Assembly: GCA_037127255.1 (NCBI GenBank)
Contig: JBANSL010000004.1
Span: forward strand, 86,820,627-86,884,626
Origin: Persicaria tinctoria
Taxonomy: Eukaryota > Streptophyta > Magnoliopsida > Caryophyllales > Polygonaceae
DNA length: 64,000 nt
Direction: 5' to 3'
Shown: positions 44,421 through 56,516 of the stretch, in pieces
Position numbering within the stretch: position 1 is the first letter of the stretch
How the letters are laid out: each line of letters starts with the position of its first letter
Translations under genes and position numbers: made by a program
The notes under the pieces: generated by a model
Databases searched by the model: none
What the model was told of the DNA's origin: nothing
The model's input: the letters and a program-made list of their open reading frames with translations, nothing else

Positions 44421-47400
44421 ATGTATGGGAATGGACAAGTGCTGATGTCGTCGACGTCGCCTACATCGATGGGAGTAGCAGCGGAGAATGTGATGTCGTC
44501 TTCCGATCACCACCACCACCACCACCATCACAGCCACCATCAACACGCGTTCTTCATGTCGTCGCCGGTTCGAAACCCTAACAGCTTCAACTTCATGTCA
44601 GCCGCCTCGGCCATGCCCTCTTTCCACCCTTTCCCATCTCTAATCCCTGTAATTCATCTCTCTCTCTCCTCAATTTTTACTTAGGGTTTCCTTTAATATG
44701 AATAATTGATTATTGATTATGTTTGTAAACGCGCAGAAGGAAGAGGGCGGGTTGTTGGGATTGCGAGGCGGAAAGGATGACATGGAGAGCTTGTCAAGTG
44801 GAGATCAGCTTGACCTCGAAGTCGGCGGCGCCATGGCTTCCGGCAACGAATTCGACATACCCCTGGAACAAGATCCGGCCCCCACTAATGGCAAGAAGAA
44901 GCGGTACCACCGTCACACCGCACACCAGATTCAGGAGATGGAGGCGTAAGCGCTCATCCATAGATGCATTAATCGATCTACTTGTCAAATACTTGAAATT
45001 AAGTTTTGAATTCTTATGAGTTTGGGTGCAGGTTGTTCAAGGAGTGCCCCCATCCAGATGACAAGCAGAGGATGAAGCTGAGCCAAGAGCTGGGGCTGAA
45101 GCCGCGCCAAGTCAAGTTTTGGTTCCAAAATCGCCGCACACAGATGAAGGTATTACCACACAATTAATCCAAGATTTAGCATTCCATGTAGATTAATTTC
45201 ATCTTGTTTTTCTCAAGAACTGGTGGTAATTAGGGTTTAGGAGTTGGGACTGTCAAGCTGAGCACCACATTCATGTCACCAGTAGTGGTGGTACTGAAAA
45301 CAGGTGGCCAGCCTTGCACTTTGCAGGATGGAGGGGTTCAAAGTGTTGGTTGTGGCAGAAGTGTTATTTAATAAAGAGTAGAGAGGCACTGTTCCCCATA
45401 AAGAGAGTTTTATTTATTGTATGATCTAACTTGCTCTTACTTTTCCTTACATTTCTTTTTTTCCTCATCTGTTGTAAAATTTACTCTTCATGGTGTTGTG
45501 TTGGGCTGACCTGACCTCTCAGTTAAGATACTTTACTTCCATGTCTCTCTTCATCATGTTGACACTGGTGAGGGAGAAATTAAGAACCCCCATTATTATT
45601 AACCCACCCATTTCCTCTCTTTCTCTTTCAATGTGTTGGCAATATTTAAAGGAGTGGAGGAGGGAGCAGTTCATACCATTAATATGTAGTTCACCAAAGG
45701 AGCTATCTAGGTGTCTCCCTTGCATTTACCCCCCTGTCATTTTATGTACTCTCTACTTCTAACTCCCCTCAAATTGTAAATGACATAGTAATTAAATTTA
45801 CCTTTGGGTACTATCATTTCATGGTTATAAATGCATGTAATGCAATGGTTATGACATTTGAATTGTATGTCAGTAAATTAGTTTCTGATCAGTGTCAAAT
45901 TCGGTTGTACCAAAAAGTCCACATTATTAGGGTTAACTGCATGTACTAGCTAGATCAGGACTAATTGGACCCTTTGCAAATAATTAATGATCACTAATTA
46001 GATGTTTTTGGATTCTGTATTAGGCACAACATGATAGAACAGACAATGTGATATTGAGGTCAGAGAATGAGGGCCTAAAGACTGAGAATTACCGGCTTCA
46101 AGCACTGATGAGGAGTCTGATGTGCCCAACTTGTGGAGGTGCATCCTTGCTAGGAGAGGTGGCTTATGATGAACATCAAATTCGCCTCGAGAATGCCAGG
46201 CTTAAGGAGGAGGTACATGTCGACATCTGTATATATATGTTGATATTATCGGTCTTAATTTACTAAATGTAACACGTTAACGAACTCGATCTCGTTATGA
46301 ATTTATATCATATCTATATAGCTTGCTATATTAGTATCCTCCTAGCACAATAATATTCTAAATTAACTCTGGAAAGATGTGTTCAAGTGGGATTCCTTGT
46401 TAGTCCATGTATTATGTATATATAAATGCTTGAAATTGAATTCAGTAAGTTTAAGCAAATATGATCTATCAGTTATTAATCTAAAGGCATTTTGATCAAT
46501 CAAACTACAGATTTGTCAAGCTCTTAAATCCTAGCTTCTGATGAATTTTTACTCTTCTTCCAAAAATAGGCATATTACTCTTGTATGTTGTTCACATGGC
46601 TTTTACCTTTGAAGCTAAACTTAACAAATATGTATTTTCCCTATTACAGTTGGACAGACTATGCAGCATAGCTTCAAGGTACAGTGGTCGCCCTCCGGTA
46701 TCAATGGGCCCACCTCACGCTTCACCCCCACCGCATGCACTTCTTCCGCCATCACTTGAACTAGATATGGGCGTATACTCGCGACACTTCCAGGAACCGG
46801 TGGCTATTCCACCGTCTATCTCTGACCACACAATGATTCCGATGTCATTCCTTCCTCCTGATCACCATTCTGCAGGACCCCATCATGGCCAATTCCAAGG
46901 CGGAATTTGCATATTGGACGAAGAAAGGTCTCTTGCCATGGACCTTGCCTTGTCATCACTTGATGAGTTGGGGAAGATGTGCCAAACGGACGAGCCACTT
47001 TGGCTCCGAAGCATCAACCACACCAACACCAATGTTCCAATTGAGGTGCTTGATGCGGTGGAGCACTCCAGGATGTTTCCATGGGCAATGAGTGCGAAGC
47101 AGCACTACAATGTCGAGTGTGTTAGGACTGAAGCTACCCGACACACTGCCTTGGTTATCATGAACAGCCTTAACCTGGTCGATGCCTTCCTAGATACCGT
47201 ATGTTTTGGGCTGTCATTATTTTGCTTATTTAGAATGAACAGAACTATATATAGATACTGATTTTGAGTTTTGCTTTCTTTTATTGAAGAATAAATGGAT
47301 TGAGTTATTCCCTTCACTTGTTTCGCGGGCAAAGACACTTCAAATTGTGGCTTCTGGAGTCTCCGGTCATGCGAGTGGTTCACTTCATCTGGTTAGTAAA

Positions 47401-49197
47401 TGAGCAGCTGATTTGTGTGTGGCATTGTTTCCTTATTGATTGATTGATTAGTGATAATTGTATTTTTATACTTGAACTTTCTTACAGATGTATGCTGAAG
47501 TTCAACTTCTTTCACCTTTGGTACCCACAAGAGAGACCTATTTCCTCCGCTACTGTCACCATAACGCGGAGGCTGGGATCTGGTCAGTTGTCGATTTCCC
47601 CATAGACAACTTCCAATGTGCCACTGCTTTTCAACCCTCACTGCCCAGGTACAGGAGACGGCCCTCTGGTTGCATCATCCGGGACATGCCTAATGGTTAC
47701 TCCAGGGTAAGTAACTACCAAGAAAACTTCTTATGTACATATATCTATTTTGGTACTAAATGTCAGTGTTGTTGTCATTGTTTGTCGACACTGCAGGTTA
47801 CATGGGTCGAACATGCTGAAATACTGGAGGAGAAGCCAGTGCACCAGATCTTCAGCCAGTATGTCAGTAGTGGTATGGCATTCGGTGCACAACGCTGGTT
47901 GGCCGTGTTGCAAAGGCAGTGCGAGCGGGTTGCCAGCCAGATGGCCAGAAACATATCTGATCTTGGAGGTAGTCAATCTAAACTCTGGATATAACCTTGT
48001 CTATATCTAGTTGACCAACAATTGTAGGCAATGCAACTACTTTGTAGCGAATATATAGGTGCAAAAAAGGCACAACATTCTTATTGCGAATGCTTAAAAG
48101 TATCAATGTTTGATATGATTTTAGCGATTAATTGCCTTCTTTTACGAACAGTTATACAATCACCAGAGGCGAGAAAGAACCTGATGAGTCTGGCACAGAG
48201 GATGATTAGAATGTTTTGCGCAAACATAAGCACAACCGGAGGCCAATCATGGACAGCGCTATCCGATTCAACCGAAGACACGGTCAGGATAACTACTCGG
48301 AAGGTGATGGAACCTGGGCAGCCAAATGGGGTAATTCTCAGTGCTGTTTCCACCACTTGGTTACCTTACCCACATGATCAGGTGTTCAATCTCCTGAAGA
48401 ATGAGCATAAGAGGTCACAGGTAATTAAGCAACTTCTTTGTACATTTTAGATGCTTTCTTTATTTTTGTAGGCGAAGTTAGTCATTTGTAAATGTAAAAT
48501 TGCAACAGCTTGAAGCACTTTCCAATGGAAACTCCTTACAAGAAGTTGCTCATATTGCAAATGGATCCGATCCTGGGAACTGCATCTCTCTTCTTCGTAT
48601 CAATGTAAGCTCTACGAATTCCGATTAACATGTTTGTTTTCTGCTCCATACTCTTAGAATGAATTGAACTTACATGATAAAGTAATTAATCTTGCTATGT
48701 AGGTGGCAAGCAACTCTTCCCAGAATGTAGACCTAATGCTGCAGGAGAGCTGCACAGACTCATCAGGTAGCCACATAGTCTACACCACAGTGGAGGTAAA
48801 CTACATCCAGCTTGTAATGAGCGGCGAGGACCCTTCCTCCATCCCTCTCCTCCCCCTCGGCTTCTCTATCATCCCGGTCTCCACCGCCACCGAGCAGCTT
48901 GACCCGCCATCGGAGGAGGGAGGGCCCAGCACGGGTGCCAACAGTGGGCCAGGAGGGGGATGTCTGCTGACAGTTGGGCTGCAAGTCCATGCCAGCACAA
49001 TCCCAACAGCAAAGGTCAGCCTCTCAAGCGTCACAGCCATCAATAATCACTTATGCAACGCTGTCAATCAAATCAATGCTGCCCTTATTGGGTCCAGCAG
49101 CAGCACCTGCATCAGCAATAATGCAGCTGCAGCCACTTCTTGCCCAGCACCTTCACCTCCTCCCTCTTCCTCTCCTGCTGCTGCACCCAAGCATTGA
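44421..49197 (+). CDS. HDG5: HD-ZIP class IV transcription factor (HDG5/ROC3-like)
   Basis: Eleven exons: 44421-44648, 44737-44945, 45032-45149, 46024-46212, 46650-47198, 47290-47391, 47488-47706, 47797-47968, 48152-48420, 48509-48604 and 48703-49197. All are GT-AG with matching phases, giving 881 aa. The start [11 protein letters not shown] resembles HDG5/ROC3 starts. It is followed by a run of eight histidines and the phrase [15 protein letters not shown]. The homeodomain spans about 129-188 ([33 protein letters not shown]). The leucine zipper-loop-zipper carries the class IV CXXC motif (MCPTCGG). The START domain lies at about 350-580 and the START-associated region follows, ending in an Ala/Ser/Pro-rich tail. 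Class IV factors act in the epidermis and bind L1 boxes as dimers. No defect is seen. The HDG5 subgroup call rests on the N-terminus and is less certain than the class. Confidence 0.93.
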
Positions 49198-50424
49198 ACT
49201 TGGGCCACACCTATATGATAGTATCTCCCCAATTTAATATGGGTATTTTGGTAAAAGGGCAAATGCAGTTGCCAGTTACTCAGTTAGGTAGGTAGTTGTG
49301 ACTCTCTGTGTGTGTGTGAATGTGTGTGGTGGGAAATTTTCAGTGTTTAATGGGGCAAAGTGGTAAAATGGGTGGAAGTCAAGAGCGCACCAGTTTACTA
49401 TGAAACCCTTTGCTTTGTTGGGCTGGTGATTGAGATTTTACAAGAGAAAATAAGGAATCTGTTAATTCACCAGCTCAACAAAGCAAGGGTATTGGTTCGG
49501 GAATTGACTTCTGCTTTTGCCTTAATTACTTTTACTAGTGATTAATTTGTGATTCTCTCCTTGTTAAGTACGTTGACATTAATTTGTTCAAAACTTCAGC
49601 ATATATTATGCAACATTGTGTTCTCTTTTCATATCTTGGAAATCTTAATCTATGCCTTGAACCACGGCATTGACATCCTTGATGCTATTTACGATCTCTT
49701 ATGAGCGGATGACCGATGAAATCCCCCTTCATAGGTTATCCGCTCTCTAGGGGATGACCTATGAAGGGGGTGAAACAAGGTCACCAACTTCGTATGACAT
49801 CGATCACCATGTGGGTGTTTTGTTTTTTCAAGTGGGTGACATTAGAGGAAGGGTTTGCTCCGCATCTCACCTGTATGTAGTCCTATTGAGAGATGTGAAG
49901 AAGATCAAAAGTGTCTCATGTCTAAAGTTAAGTATAACAAGTTTTAGTATATAAGTCGGTGGGCCACTACTCCTCATATTACCAATTGGTTTTAAGATGA
50001 AATCGCACTCGCTTATATGTTCCTTATATTACCAATTGGTTTTAAAATGAAACCGCACTCGATTATATGTTAGGCTACTCTCGATATCAGTAGTGAATGA
50101 GAACAAAAGAGTCTGACATCTAAAAACGGACTCCAGTAAGCCCATTGTGTTTGTTGCCCGAGAACCAAGCTCTCGGTTTTGGCCCCCAAAGAAAAATAAA
50201 CTCCCTCTTTACAAGAGTAGCAAATTTTTTAAATGACGACTAAACCCACAATTTGGTGGCAAATCCCGGGTATGTTGTGACTCAAACGGAAGAGCCACGT
50301 ACCAGGTAAACTGGTTTGCGCGCGACCGACTCGACCCACTGGTAAGTAAGGAGAAAGACGAACCTTGGATTTTCAGCAAAGAAAAAGGGGTGGAGGCAGG
50401 GATTGAACAAGACCTCCTTTTACC
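49198..50424. other. 3' region of the HD-ZIP gene and intergenic DNA
   Basis: About 300 bp of probable 3' UTR. A palindrome at 49718-49772 pairs CCCCTTCATAGGTTATCC with GGATGACCTATGAAGGGG. The phrase ATATTACCAATTGGTTTTAA is directly repeated at about 49978 and 50026. No gene is recognised. Confidence 0.5.
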
Positions 50425-50913
50425 CAGGGGCGGAGCCAAGGGGTGCTCGAGCACCCCCCCGGGCGAAAAAAAAAATACAAAAATAAAAATAAAAATTTGC
50501 ATATATTTAGTGTTTTTTAAGGTTATATAACATCTTTCAATGATATTTGAAATATGAGTATCATCTAGCTCAAGTGGTAAATGGAGAAGGGAAGGAGAAT
50601 CAAAATAAAAAAGTTGTGATTCAAATCCGAACCCCTCCACTTTTTATTTGTTTTAATATTTCATTAATTCTTCTTAATTTCTCTCTATATTTTTTTGCTT
50701 CTATCAAATATTTCATTAACTCTATAATTTTTGTTTCTATCAACTATTTCATTAAAAAACGACATATTTATGTCTAAATTATACATTTAACATGTTCTTT
50801 CAATCCACTAACTATTTCAAAAAAAAAATTTAAATCTTCTTAATAAGTATATAAAAAAAAAAATCACAAAATTTTTTTATTACCCCTGACTGAGAATCCC
50901 GACTCCGCCGCCG
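50425..50913. mobile_element. hAT-like MITE
   Basis: The left end CAGGGGCGGAGCC and the right end GACTCCGCCGCCG are imperfect inverted repeats of the common plant hAT terminus. They are flanked by CTTTTACC (50417-50424) and CTTTTTACC (50914-50922), an 8-bp duplication with one extra T. The interior is AT-rich and non-coding. Confidence 0.65.
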
Positions 50914-50922
50914 CTTTTTACC

Positions 50923-52010
50923 ACCTTGGTTTAGCAAGTTATACAAACATGCGCCATTAACATCCCCTAGGCTGTTTACACCTCAAAAAAGAAGTATGAA
51001 ACAGTTGGAAGATAAATGTAACTGTGAAGCATGAAAGGCCGGACATTTTAAGGATGTGCAATTAATTGGCTGTTGCAGAAGGTAGATAGATTTCCAAACT
51101 GGCATCCCTCATAAGTCATAACCAAATTTGCAGTACAGAAATGGAAGATATTTCTCTATTTGCAAGTCAATATAGCACAGTGTTTCAAACACACGGGCAG
51201 CCCGTTAGCCCGGTCCGAGCCCGTTGACCTAATATAAGTTTGTTAAAGCCCGTGCCCGAGAGCCCGCCCATTACTGGGTCAATTATATGTCTCTAATAAA
51301 TTAGATAAGGTACAATGAAACAACAATTGCAAATTAAATGTGCAAATGAATACTCGTAATGAATTACTACTAATTGTAATTAATAGCAACTGTTTTCCTT
51401 TCTTCCCTTGAGTTTAAATTGGTCGATGGCACATCAATACAGTTGACACGTACGTGCAACAGATGAATACAATAGTACAGTGTAAACGTACAGTTAGATC
51501 AATACAGTTGACCATGGAACATCCAAGATACTTACTGGTGTTCCAGAGTTGACCACCTGTAAATCATATATGTGTTGAATTAGTCATTCAGAGCACCCCA
51601 ATGAGGGTGTTTTAAGCCCAAAATAAAAGAACCAATTAATAAAAAATTGAAGAAGATGGGGGAGGGGTTTAGGAACGATTTGACATGTTTGTTACTAAGA
51701 AACCTTTAAAAACCGAGAGAGAGAAAGAAAAATGAGAGAAAGTGGGACAGCCGGAGGAGAGAGAGTGAGAGAAAAAAAAGAGGTGGGTCCCGATACAAAA
51801 ATAAAATAGGGTTATAAAGGGTTTTTAGGGATGTGAGTGAAAAGTTGTATTGGGTTTTTTAAGGAGAGAGAAATATAAAAAGTGGAGTTAAGGAACCCGA
51901 GTGGGTTTCACGAATGCGGATGTTCTCAGTAGGACAGTAACTCAGTTACATTAATTATTGTAGAAAACTCAACTCAAGTCCTTCCATTTTGAACAAAATA
52001 AAAAATAAAA
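50923..52010. other. intergenic, no gene seen
   Basis: A CGGGCAGCCCGTTAGCCCGG / GCCCGTGCCCGAGAGCCCGCCC segment (51195-51272) looks like the end of a small transposon of the CGGGC-rich hAT type, but I could not find a partner end. The rest is AT-rich, with a GA-rich stretch (51700-51790). Confidence 0.4.
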
Positions 52011-52012
52011 TA

Positions 52013-52262
52013 CTCCCTCCTACTTAAAATACATGGGCTTTTTGACGTTTGCACGAGTTTTAATGAAACACTCTACTTTTAAAAAACACATCATCATTGC
52101 ACATCATCACTACACATTTTAACCAATCAAATTATTTTAAAAAATCAACAACATACAGACCAATACAAATAATTACAACTTCCTACTTAGAAAACATAAA
52201 AGTCCATCTATGGTTTAACAAAAATTTACCTCTAAAACCCACGTATTATTGGACGAAGTGAG
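52013..52262. mobile_element. Stowaway MITE (Tc1/mariner)
   Basis: Terminal inverted repeats CTCCCTCCTACTTAAAATAC and GTATTATTGGACGAAGTGAG are flanked by TA dinucleotides (52011-52012 and 52263-52264). At 250 bp it is of typical Stowaway length. Confidence 0.85.
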
Positions 52263-52264
52263 TA

Positions 52265-53276
52265 AAGTGAAGTCACTGGTTTGTGATGATCTTTTAAATC
52301 ACTAGCTAGCTCACTCTGTACTCTGTAGGTTCATATATTTGTGCTATTGAAATCTAGATACATATTATAGGTTAAAACCAACCAATGGATTTGTATACAA
52401 AGCCAAAAATCCAATCCATACATGAAATCATATACTATCATATATCATCCTAATTAAGTTAACCACCTGTACTAAACTAGTCCATTAAGAAAATTAAACA
52501 TGTCATTTTAAGAAGGAAATGTTGTTAAGAAAAAAATGTTATTTTAGGTATTTTGACGTCTGCTTTCCAAAATTAGGATTTGGATCCCATGAATTTGAAG
52601 TGGTGGAGTTGGATTTTAATGAAATGAATATAACCACAAATCGGTCCATTTCTCTCATGGGAACCGACCCGGCTCATTAAGCAGCCCACAGCCCACTAGG
52701 CTACCGACCCAACAATATAAAATCCCAGTCCGAAACAAATTTCTCTAAATATCGCCCAAGTTATTTTTATATTTTTATTATATAATATGTTTTCAAGAGA
52801 AATGTATCCTTTAATTTAGGGTTAGCATGGTTTAAATTTTGAAAAGCTAAAAGAAAAGAAAATAAATGTAGTTAATTTGTAACTTAATATACATTGTTAA
52901 AAAAAATTAATCATTATCCTCTTCTTTTAATTTTTTACACCAAATTGGTTTTGCTCTTCCCTACTTCAATCACTCATTTGAAACAACATAATTATTTAAA
53001 AGATTGTTAATACATATGAATAATTATATTCCGTCAGATGAATAATTATATTGTTATGTATGATAATCTATCTGTTCACATTAATTTTTTTTTATATGAA
53101 AAGAGTTTTAAGCTGAAAATATCCATTAAATGGAAACTCCAGATGAAGTTTCCAGAATAAAAACAAAACGAGGAGAGAGAAAAAAATTGACACTGAAATT
53201 TGGATATTTGCGAACTGCGTGGAGCAGGTTCAGACTCCTTCGTTCTTAAGCAAAACCGTTTTGATTCAAAGCTTTG
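52265..53276. other. intergenic, promoter-distal DNA of the IST1-like gene
   Basis: AT-rich. No gene recognised. Confidence 0.5.
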
Positions 53277-53284
53277 TATAAATT
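53277..53284 (+). promoter_or_regulatory. TATA box candidate of the IST1-like gene
   Basis: TATAAATT, about 90 bp upstream of the ATG at 53374, with a CT-rich stretch (ACCATCTCTCCG) 8-20 bp downstream of it suited to a start site. Confidence 0.5.
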
Positions 53285-53373
53285 CAACCATCTCTCCGAT
53301 TCAAGACAACAAGCAACAGCTGGTTATTCCTTCTCTCAGGATTGTTTGATCTAGGTTTTCGTCGCAAGCCGCA

Positions 53374-55935
53374 ATGTCCATGCTCGATTCCTTCTTCAAC
53401 AAGGGATTCAAAGCTTCCAAATGGTACGGATTTTCTTAGATTGTCCAATTACGCTTCAAATTCCGCGTTTCTCGATCGATTGCAGTTATGCTTGATTTGA
53501 TTTCCCCTAATTCGATGTTCGATTAGAACGGAGTAGTGAATTTGAGTTTTGATCCGTTGCTTTTTCTTTCTTTCTTCCTGTCTTTGTGGATTAGTAAAAC
53601 CCTGTTGAAACTCACAATTCCGAGGATAAAGCTGCTGAGGAACAAGCGAGAGCTTCAGATTAGGCTAATGCGAAAAGAAATTGCTAAGCTGCTTGAGACT
53701 GGTCAAGAAGCCACTGCGCGCATTAGAGTAATCAATAATCATATCTTCTTTTTTGTTTTTGCAATTTTATATGTACGAGTGATATTGTTTGTAATTCATT
53801 CGGTGGATTCAGATTGTTTGATTGTGGAAATGTTCTTCTCAGGTGGAGCACATTATAAGGGAGGAGAACATGATGGCTGCACAAGAAATCATTGAACTCT
53901 TTTGCGAACTTATTTCTGCCCGTCTTCCTATCATTGAGACTCAAAGGTTTGCTCTCATATACTTATATAGGCGTATATCTAATTTCAATTTGCACATCAA
54001 TGGTTACTATTTAGATAAGTGCTGTTTGCATTCGTGTCATGTTTATTCAACTGATATTCTCTGTGTTAGAGTGCCAATATTGAGTCACAGACCTAGTTTT
54101 TGGGACAAGATTAAGTTGTTTGTGTTGGTATGAATACCAATTCGCTGGCCGTCCTAAATTAGAAATGTGAACTTTATGTATTAGGAAATGTGGTAACCAA
54201 TACACTATATGATCATTCTGATTTCTGATCAGATGATCAACTTTTGAGCCCTCTTTTCATCCCATGCCAAATCTTTTATATTGCTTAGATAGTTAGATCA
54301 TTTTCTTTTTCGGATACTGATAACATGCTTATGGATGTGATGGCCGTTTTTTTGATTGAAAAATACTCATGATATTCTTGTTCAGCATCTTAAAATTTTG
54401 TATTTAACTTCTCTCCAGGGAATGTCCTTTGGACTTGAAAGAAGCAATATCCAGTGTGTGTTTTGCTGCTCCAAGATGTGCTGATCTGCCTGAATTGCTG
54501 CAAGTTCAGTTAGCATTTGCTTCTAAATATGGAAAAGAATTTGTAATGGCTGCCACTGGGCTCTTGCCAGCTTGTGGTGTTAATCGCCAGGTTATATTTG
54601 CTGTGATTATGCAGTGTTTGCTGAAACTAAAGAATAGATGCTGCCATCTTTGTATCATGACCTCATTTGCCATTTTTTGTTGTTTTTGTCTGCTGTTGCA
54701 GCTAATAGAACTGTTTTCAGTCCGTGCGCCTCCAGCTGAGAAGAAATTAACGCTTTTGAAAGAAATTGCTGAAGAGCATGGACTAGATTGGGATCCAACT
54801 GCTTCGGAAACTGAGCTTTTCAAGTCGCATGAAGACTTGTTGGTGAGTCCCTTCATTAGTGCTTGGTCTTACTTTTCTACTTTCTCATCCTAATATGTGC
54901 TGTCAATGTCAGAATGGATCAACACAATATGTCACTGGATCCAAGATGCCACTTCCGAAAGAGAAGCATGAAGAAGTTTTGCACTCTACCGCTACTGAAG
55001 ATACAAATGAGCAGTCCGATTCTGATTCTGGCTTAGACTCATTGATCTTTCCTGAGGTTCCTAAGGTGGTATTGAGGCCAAGTACAAAACCTAATTCTAC
55101 AAGAGAAGAGGCTCCTCTTCCATCTGCTCCACATCCAGAATTGGATCAGGAACGGGTTACAGGTTATGAAAATATTACCCATCAGACATCAAAGGGACCG
55201 GAGGAGGAATCATTACAGTGTAGTGATCACGAAATGTCAAGACCTTCTGAGGCTAGACAGTTTGTGCCGTTTATTTATCCTCCACCTCTGCCATATCAAT
55301 CTGCCTCCTTCAAAGAAACTGACCTGACGATTGAATCTCCAGCAATTGTTCAAAGTGAGACAATTGACCCTTCACCAATATCTCCGCCAAGTGTTAAAAA
55401 TGTGACGGCTGACCCTTCACTGCAATCTCTTTCCATGAAGTCTGAGATCAATGTGGACCTAGAGGATGTGTTAGTTGCTGCTCGGGCTGCTGCTGAATCT
55501 GCTGAGCGTGCTGCCGCTGCTGCCCGCTCAGTAGCCACCCTTGCTCAGGCCAGAATTTCTGAATTTTCCAGCAAGAAACATAGCCAATCACTGGGCTCTT
55601 TCTCCGAAAACCCATTTGGCATGGAAGATAAACAGCATCTAGACCGCCAAATTTCTGCAGCCGATGCAGATGACAGCATAGATGTTCCTCACAGTATGCC
55701 TGAACACCACGAAAACAACCAATTCGCCAACGAATCACCAATCCTTCCCACATACAATGGCAGTGAACCACTCTTCAAAGCCTCTTCTTTTGATGAAAGT
55801 GTTCATGAAAAAGTGAACCCACAGCAGCTGCCTCATAGAATGACTTCGACGGAGGATGATCTGCTCTCCTCATACCCAAACCTTTTCGGGTCTGGGAGTC
55901 AGTCTTTCACTGATACCTCGCGCTCCAACACTTGA
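53374..55935 (+). CDS. ISTL: IST1-like protein (ESCRT-III associated)
   Basis: Six exons: 53374-53423, 53595-53727, 53843-53946, 54419-54590, 54702-54842 and 54913-55935, with GT-AG borders and consistent phases, giving 540 aa. The Ist1 domain (about residues 9-175) starts MSMLDSFFNKGFKASKCKTL and includes RIKLLRNKRELQIRLMRKEI, EAISSVCFAAPRCADLPELL and ASKYGKEFVMAATGLLPACG. The long last exon is low-complexity and acidic, with an Ala-rich helix (AARAAAESAERAAAAARSVA) near residue 390. In yeast and animals IST1 binds the VPS4/LIP5 machinery and CHMP1 at endosomes. Plant ISTL proteins are tied to multivesicular-body sorting. I did not identify a definite MIM motif at the C-terminus (...DTSRSNT). 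Structure looks intact. The paralogue number within the plant ISTL family is not determined. Confidence 0.92.
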
Positions 55936-56180
55936 GGGATTCAAATCAAAACAATGCGCGGAAAATGGTACTTCTCTTGCTCTGTTTGGTTCACATTCCT
56001 TTAATGGGTTATGTATATAATCTTGATTTTGGTGTGTAGAAACTACTCGTGTAATAATAAATGGATTATCTCATTGTCATGGATAAAAGTGGATGAAAGT
56101 TTTCAAGAATAGTGTTACTTTTTACCTAAATTTGTGAAAGGTGCGAAAACATTGAAAGGTGCTTTCAGTTCAAATTTTTT
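55936..56180 (+). other. 3' UTR of the IST1-like gene
   Basis: Untranslated sequence after the TGA, with AATAATAAATGG at about 56053 as a near-upstream polyadenylation candidate. Confidence 0.4.
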
Positions 56181-56516
56181 TAGGGTGCGTTTGGCAAAAT
56201 GGTTTGGCAAAATGGTAGCTGTTGGAGGAGCTGAAGTTGTTGGGTTGCTGAAGTTGTTGGATTATTTGAGTTAAATATATATTAATAAGCTAGTATAGTG
56301 TTTGGTAAACCTATCTGTTAGGGTAGCTGTTGAAAACTTGTGAATAAAAAAACAAAAGCTCCGAAAAGTTTGGGTGAATAGCGGTTGAAAAACTTAGATT
56401 TTAAAAGCTTTCAAAAGCTAATTAAATTAAAATCTTATATTTATTTCATTTAAAACTATAGAATATCAAAACCATAAGCTCCGAAAAACTACTTGCTTTT
56501 GCTAAACACGCCCTTA
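56181..56516. mobile_element. hAT-like MITE
   Basis: Ends TAGGGTGCGTTTGGCAAAA and (complement of the right end) TAAGGGCGTGTTTAGCAAAA form imperfect inverted repeats of the common GGGTGCGTTTGG plant MITE type. Flanking AATTTTTT and ATTTATTT are only a poor 8-bp match. Non-coding, 336 bp. Confidence 0.65.

Noticed and set aside
45490..45762. Small frames in intron 3 of the HD-ZIP gene
   Set aside because: They lie wholly in an intron and have no domain.
50209..50777. 143-aa minus-strand and 76-aa plus-strand frames
   Set aside because: They overlap the hAT-like MITE and consist of low-complexity AT-rich translation.
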